Origin: Gonocerus acuteangulatus
Lineage: Eukaryota; Arthropoda; Insecta; Hemiptera; Coreidae
NCBI GenBank assembly: GCA_946811695.1
Contig: OX328132.1
Coordinates: forward strand, 95,871,456 to 95,935,455
Direction of reading: 5' to 3'
DNA length: 64,000 nucleotides
Shown: positions 59,601 to 64,000 of the stretch, piece after piece
Layout: every line of letters starts with the position of its first letter
Position numbering within the stretch: the stretch's first letter is position 1
Translations under genes and position numbers: made by a program
Notes under the pieces: model-generated
What the model saw: the letters and a program-made list of their open reading frames with translations, nothing else
Told to the model about the DNA's origin: nothing
Database searches by the model: none

Positions 59601-60271
59601 TCAATCGTAAATAAGAAAACAAACATATACATAGAAACAGAAGTGACCATTGTAGTAACTATATAAACTTAGTCAATTGAAAATTGAAATAGGGAACAAC
59701 GTTAAAAATAGGCATCGAACTGGTATTGTGATAAAGCTTGACCAAAATAAATACTATAGGAATGGAGTAAAAAGATTGACAATAGAGTTAAATGCACTTT
59801 AAAAACAAATTACACTGTTTTATTTATGTCCGTCTCAAATTTCAAGGATCGTTTTACCATTACATTTCTATAGTAAGAAAAAGCCATGTTTCATATTATA
59901 AAGTCATATGCGGTTTTCCTCATTAATATGAAAGTCAATGAAATGCTATTAATAAAAATCTTCCTGGAAAGGGTAAGCACATGGAAGTAAGAGAAAGCTG
60001 CGCAGCATGGATTAGGGAGGGGCTCATTTGAATCTGGAACACTGCGAATTAGGTAATAGCCGCAGGTGCATCTACCAAGGCCTCACAGAATCATACACTC
60101 ATGGATCCCCTCATACCTACCACACTTCATCGGTCTTGAGGTATATCCATTTGTGTATGCATGGAAGCTGACACACACACATATATATAAATATATATAA
60201 AACAAAATATTTTTGTACATTTTAACTTTCTGCTTATAAAATAGATTGCTTATCGTTGGGCAATAAACAAC
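59601..60271. other. unassigned AT-rich DNA
   Basis: No gene or repeat recognised. Confidence 0.35.
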
Positions 60272-60274
60272 TAA

Positions 60275-62094
60275 CAAGGGGAGTATACAGCGATGAGGTC
60301 ACCGATTTGGACCAATTTTTTTCTGGTGATTCTACATCGAAAAATAGTCGACGCGTGTCCGAGCGTTCCGTCCAATGCGCCTTAGGAGCCGAGAAATAAA
60401 ATAAAATAGGTTGAAAGTGCTTTATTTTTTATATCGAGTTTAGAAAATGATATCGACATGATTCTTTCACCAATTCATTTGTTTTATAGAGTAGATTAAA
60501 AGAAAAGTATAATCGTTAAAAAATAATTTATATTTCCTCAAATATATTCAAAAATATGCTTTTGTTTTCAGGTAAACTAGTTTTATACATTTTGTTACGC
60601 CAAAAATAATACCAGATTTAAAATCAGCATCCCAAGAAACCCTAATATACTGAATATCATTGAAAACAAAAAATAATGATTTTTCCTAGTCTGGAAGAGA
60701 CTATATTTGAAATTCAATATCTCCCCTTGAGATAATCCGATTTTTACATCATTGAAATCTTTCGAAAGGAGAAAGACTCCTTTTTCTTTTTTTTGTATCA
60801 TTTCAAAAGGTACTTGCGAAAAATGGTTTTCAAAATAAAAATAGAATGTAAACTTTTTTGCATTTAACGTCAATTCCAGAACACGTAGAAACACCCCAAT
60901 TGGACGGAAATGTGTCACATTATGGCTTTTATTGACCCTCCAAATTTGGTTTGGATCGGGTAAATATTCTTTGAAATATGGCCGGATTCTTGAATCTTTA
61001 ACAAAATCTTAAGGGTCCCCCCATAGCAAAATTTAAAATACATTTTTTTTTATTTTTGTAATATTCCCAAAATTTGAATTTAGGGGTTTTTCAATGTGCT
61101 AAAAACGAATCTGACATCCGTTTTTAAATCGAAAATTGTTTCATAATCGATAACTTTTTAAATGTAGGTTTATGGAATATTTGGGCATAATAATGACTTC
61201 TACAGAGTCGAGTATGTAAAACATTTTTTTGTTTAAAAACGGATGTCAGATTCGTTTTTAGCACATTGAAAAACCCCTAAATTCAAATTTTGGGAATATT
61301 ACAAAAATAAAAAAAAATGTATTTTAAATTTTGCTAAGGGGGGGACCCTTAAGATTTTGTTAAAGATTTAAGAATCAGGCAATACTTGGGGGGTCAATAA
61401 AGGCCATAATGTAACACATTTCCGTCCAATCGGGGTGTTTCTACGTGTTCTGGAATTGACGTTATATGCAAAAAAGTTTACATTCTATTTTTATTTTGAA
61501 AACCATTTTTCGCAAGTACCTTTTGAGATAATACAATAGTCATTTATATGGTTAGAAAAAGGAGTCTTTCTTCTTTCGAAAGATTTCAATGATGTAAAAA
61601 TCGGATTATCTCAAGGGGAGATATTGAATTTCAAAACGTTACATTACCTTTTCGCATACAAATTTTTAGTCTCTTCCAGACTAGGAAAAATCATTATTTT
61701 TGTTTTCAATGATATTCAATATATTAGGGTTTCTTGGGGTGCTGATTTTAAATCTACTATTATTTTTGGTGTAAAAAAATGTATAATACTAGTTTACCTG
61801 AAAACGATAGCATATTTTTGAATATATTTGAGGAAATATAAATTATTTTTTAACGATTATATTTTTCTTTTAATCTACTCTATAAAACAAATGAATTGGT
61901 GAAAGAATCATATCGATATCATTTTCTAAAATCGATATAAAAAATAAAGCACTTTCAACCTATTTTATTTTATTTCTCGGCTCCTAAGGCGCATTGGACG
62001 GAACGCTCGGACAAGTGTCGACTATTTTTCGATGTAGAATCACCAGAAAAAAATTGGTCCAAATCGGTGACCCCATCGCTGTATAATCCCCTTG
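60275..62094. mobile_element. 1820-bp hairpin element
   Basis: Arms of about 850 bases are inverted copies nearly end to end: CAAGGGGAGTATACAGCGAT pairs with ATCGCTGTATAATCCCCTTG, and the pairing continues to the inner block TTTTTAGCACATTG/CAATGTGCTAAAAA. The loop is about 100 bases (61127-61223). TAA flanks both sides (60272-60274, 62095-62097), suiting a PIF/Harbinger-type integration. Short frames at 60595-60918 and 61624-61821 are not recognisable and lie in pairing arms, so they are probably chance. A transcript would be a very long double-stranded RNA. Confidence 0.88.
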
Positions 62095-62097
62095 TAA

Positions 62098-62350
62098 TTA
62101 CAGCCCATTCTTATTATAATTCTGTATTTCATACATACCAGTGACCAAATTTTTCTAAGTTGTTAGGTTATGGTTGGCTCTATCTTTATCGTTGCATAGT
62201 ATCTTCTTGTAGCTCGTGGTATAGATTGGTTTGAATTTAATGTCTATATAAAACTCAAAATTAGCATAATCATGAATATATTAAAATGGGTCTCCAAATT
62301 TCTTATTCGTATATGCTTCTTCAGGTTTTGAAATAAGTAGAGCCTGAAGC
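62098..62350. other. unassigned DNA
   Basis: Nothing recognised. Confidence 0.35.
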
Positions 62351-62352
62351 AG

Positions 62353-62660
62353 GCTACAAACGGTTCAGGCAGGCCTGTCTGTTTGGCCTGAAAGGTCCGC
62401 CGGAAAGCTGGTCGCTGGTGTATATATTCCGGCCGCCTGAACAGTCTTAACTGACCGACCGGTCGGATTATATACACCTTTAGGCGACCGGCATTCCGGC
62501 GGACGGTTTAGGCAGGCATGTTTGTTTGCCTTGAACGGTCCGCCGAAAAGCTGGTCGCCTGAACGTGTATATATTCCGGCCGCCTGGACAGTCTTGACTG
62601 ACAAACCGGCGGGCTTATATACACCTTCAGGCGACCGGATTTCCGGCGGACTGTTCAGGT
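62353..62660. repeat. GC-rich tandem pair of hairpin units
   Basis: Two tandem copies of about 150-155 bp, each with inverted halves: GGTCCGCCG.AAAGCTGGTC GCC pairs with GGCGACCGG..TTCCGGCGGA, and GTGTATATA pairs with TATATACAC. GC content stands out against the AT-rich surroundings. The outermost ends (GGTTCAGGCAGGCCTG and TGTTCAGGTCTGCCTG) are copies as well. Confidence 0.85.
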
Positions 62661-62863
62661 CTGCCTGACCACAAAAATCGTGGTCCCAAAGTCCTAGGGG
62701 GCCTATTTGGGCCTCAATTGTATGAGTCGAACTCAATAACTTAGAACTCAATAACTCGGAACTCCAATTGACAACTCACTGATTCTCCTATAGTGAATTT
62801 ATCTCTAAACGATTAGGAGAAATAATTGCCCATCTCCGAGGCATAGTTCTCCTTCTTCTCATC

Positions 62864-62919
62864 GCCCTGATGAAGACTTGAATTTCAAGCCAAAACAGCA
62901 AAAATAAAACACATTTTCT

Positions 62920-62990
<71 letters not shown>
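62864..62990 (+). repeat. decayed hammerhead-like motif with long poly-A (copy 3)
   Basis: GCC, CTGATGA, A, GACTTGA-ATT-TCAAGCC keeps the first core box and stem II. GAAA is changed (CAAAA) and the GTC/GGC part is lost, so it cannot be active. A run of about 64 A follows (62925-62988). The text after it (TTTATTAAGTA, ATGACCTAACCCCG) parallels the right arm of the unit at 48541. Confidence 0.6.
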
Positions 62991-62991
<1 letters not shown>

Positions 62992-63734
62992 GATTTATTA
63001 AGTATCCACATGACCTAACCCCGGCATAAAAGTATACATACAACTGTATTTTGAAATTATGCACTACTCCACAAGGCTTTATTTATTATAATAATAATAA
63101 TAATAATAATAATAATCTTAATTTGTTTAATACTCTTGTGTGTCATGTGACCTCATGTTTCAAGATACCTAAAAAACGATAAATAAAATTAATTACATTT
63201 ATTAATATATTTGCAAATGACTACTGACATCAAAGGAAATTCTAAACTTATACAGATAGATTGCAAATTAAAAATTTATTAGGGATGGAATCTGCATTTT
63301 TAATTCATTCTAATGTAAAGTAGGCACTGAAAGGTGGGTTGCTTTACCTGATGAGGAATTTCACCACGTTATTGTTATTATTATTATTTTTAGGAAATAA
63401 CAAGTTATTTTACAATTCCTGTCACGACATAGTTAAAATGAGCAGCTTCCTGTACTGAGGTCGTCACCTTGGAATGCAACAAGAATAGAAAATGGTTGAG
63501 CAATTGCAACTGGAATATTGAGGTAAGTGGCTCAATCCAGTAAACGGGCTTCCTACTTTACAAAGAAATCAATTGAGAATAAAATTGGTGGTTCAGCGGT
63601 CTTCGTGTTCGGACTTAACATCACGAAGTCATAGAGTCGCTGAATCTAAGCCCACTTTAAGTGTCATCCTGAGAGAGGTGGATCTCCTTTCAGGCTAAAC
63701 TAGAGTTGGGAGAACTTCTAACAACAGGGTGGCC
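62991..63734. other. unassigned DNA
   Basis: AAT microsatellite near 63088-63114; nothing else recognised. Confidence 0.4.
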
Positions 63735-63807
63735 ACCTGTAGATAGCCCGGCGCTAATGGCCAAGTTAGTAGATGTACAAAATTGGCCATTAGCCAAGTT
63801 ATTTAGA

Positions 63808-63843
<36 letters not shown>
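63735..63843 (+). repeat. SINE 3' end with duplicated tail block
   Basis: GCCCGGCGCTAATGGCCAAG, GTAGATGTA, then a second GGCCATTAGCCAAG and TTAGATGT before about 33 A. The tail block is present twice, a small internal duplication. Confidence 0.7.
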
Positions 63844-63844
<1 letters not shown>

Positions 63845-63940
63845 ATACTCTTGGCGAACGAACTATATAGAACAAAACAATCTCAATAAACGTAGTACGT
63901 GGTGGCGAGCAGTGAAAGAACACCCGATACTGGTCGTCCA

Positions 63941-63944
<4 letters not shown>

Positions 63945-64000
<56 letters not shown>
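63945..64000. repeat. TA microsatellite at window edge
   Basis: Pure TA to the end of the window, so its true length is unknown. Confidence 0.95.

Noticed and set aside
60595..60918. 107-residue frame in the hairpin element
   Set aside because: Lies in a pairing arm; the counterpart arm does not keep it open and no domain is recognisable.

Overview
The window is a gene-poor, AT-rich stretch of nuclear DNA from an animal. I see no host gene that I can name, no tRNA or rRNA gene and no CRISPR array. The transposon mix (Jockey-type non-LTR fragments, a CsRn1-type Ty3/gypsy element, hAT and PIF/Harbinger derivatives, a tRNA-derived SINE, very long TA arrays) suggests an arthropod, probably an insect. 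That is an inference; the species cannot be read from the sequence.

The only intact protein-coding genes belong to one LTR retrotransposon on the minus strand (37037-42361). It has two 645-bp LTRs in which I found no difference, a primer-binding site matching the 3' end of tRNA-Trp, a gag gene with a CHCC zinc knuckle, and an uninterrupted protease-RT-RNase H-integrase pol reached by a -1 shift. It looks recent and possibly active. Everything else is relics or non-autonomous elements.

Region by region. 1-10 kb: SINE tails, a long copy of a repeat family (called family A here), a non-LTR C-terminal fragment, a 205-bp palindromic MITE and a 1.2-kb hAT derivative. 10-20 kb: an inverted-repeat unit with a hammerhead-like fold, a 31-bp minisatellite, a cluster of near-perfect palindromes, a Jockey fragment and an internally deleted PIF/Harbinger copy. 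20-37 kb: SINEs, a hAT element carrying a nested insertion, family A copies of 1.4-2.9 kb, a 736-bp hairpin element, a 200-bp assembly gap and a degenerate tandem array. 37-42.4 kb: the LTR retrotransposon. 42.4-64 kb: more family A, including one copy inserted inside another, a second hammerhead-like unit with a clear target-site duplication, a hAT derivative with a 24-bp minisatellite core, a second copy of the 22.8-kb hAT family, an 1820-bp near-full-length hairpin and a GC-rich double hairpin.

The strongest candidate for something undescribed is a set of small units (11195-11429, 48541-48910, and a decayed relative at 62864). Each carries the hammerhead core (CTGANGA, stem II hairpin, GAAA, and GTC in the two good copies). 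In the two good copies the core lies 32-35 bases before the right arm of an inverted repeat. The position resembles the hammerheads known from Penelope-like retroelement termini, but no reverse transcriptase accompanies them here. All boundaries and identities were read by eye, without alignment software.
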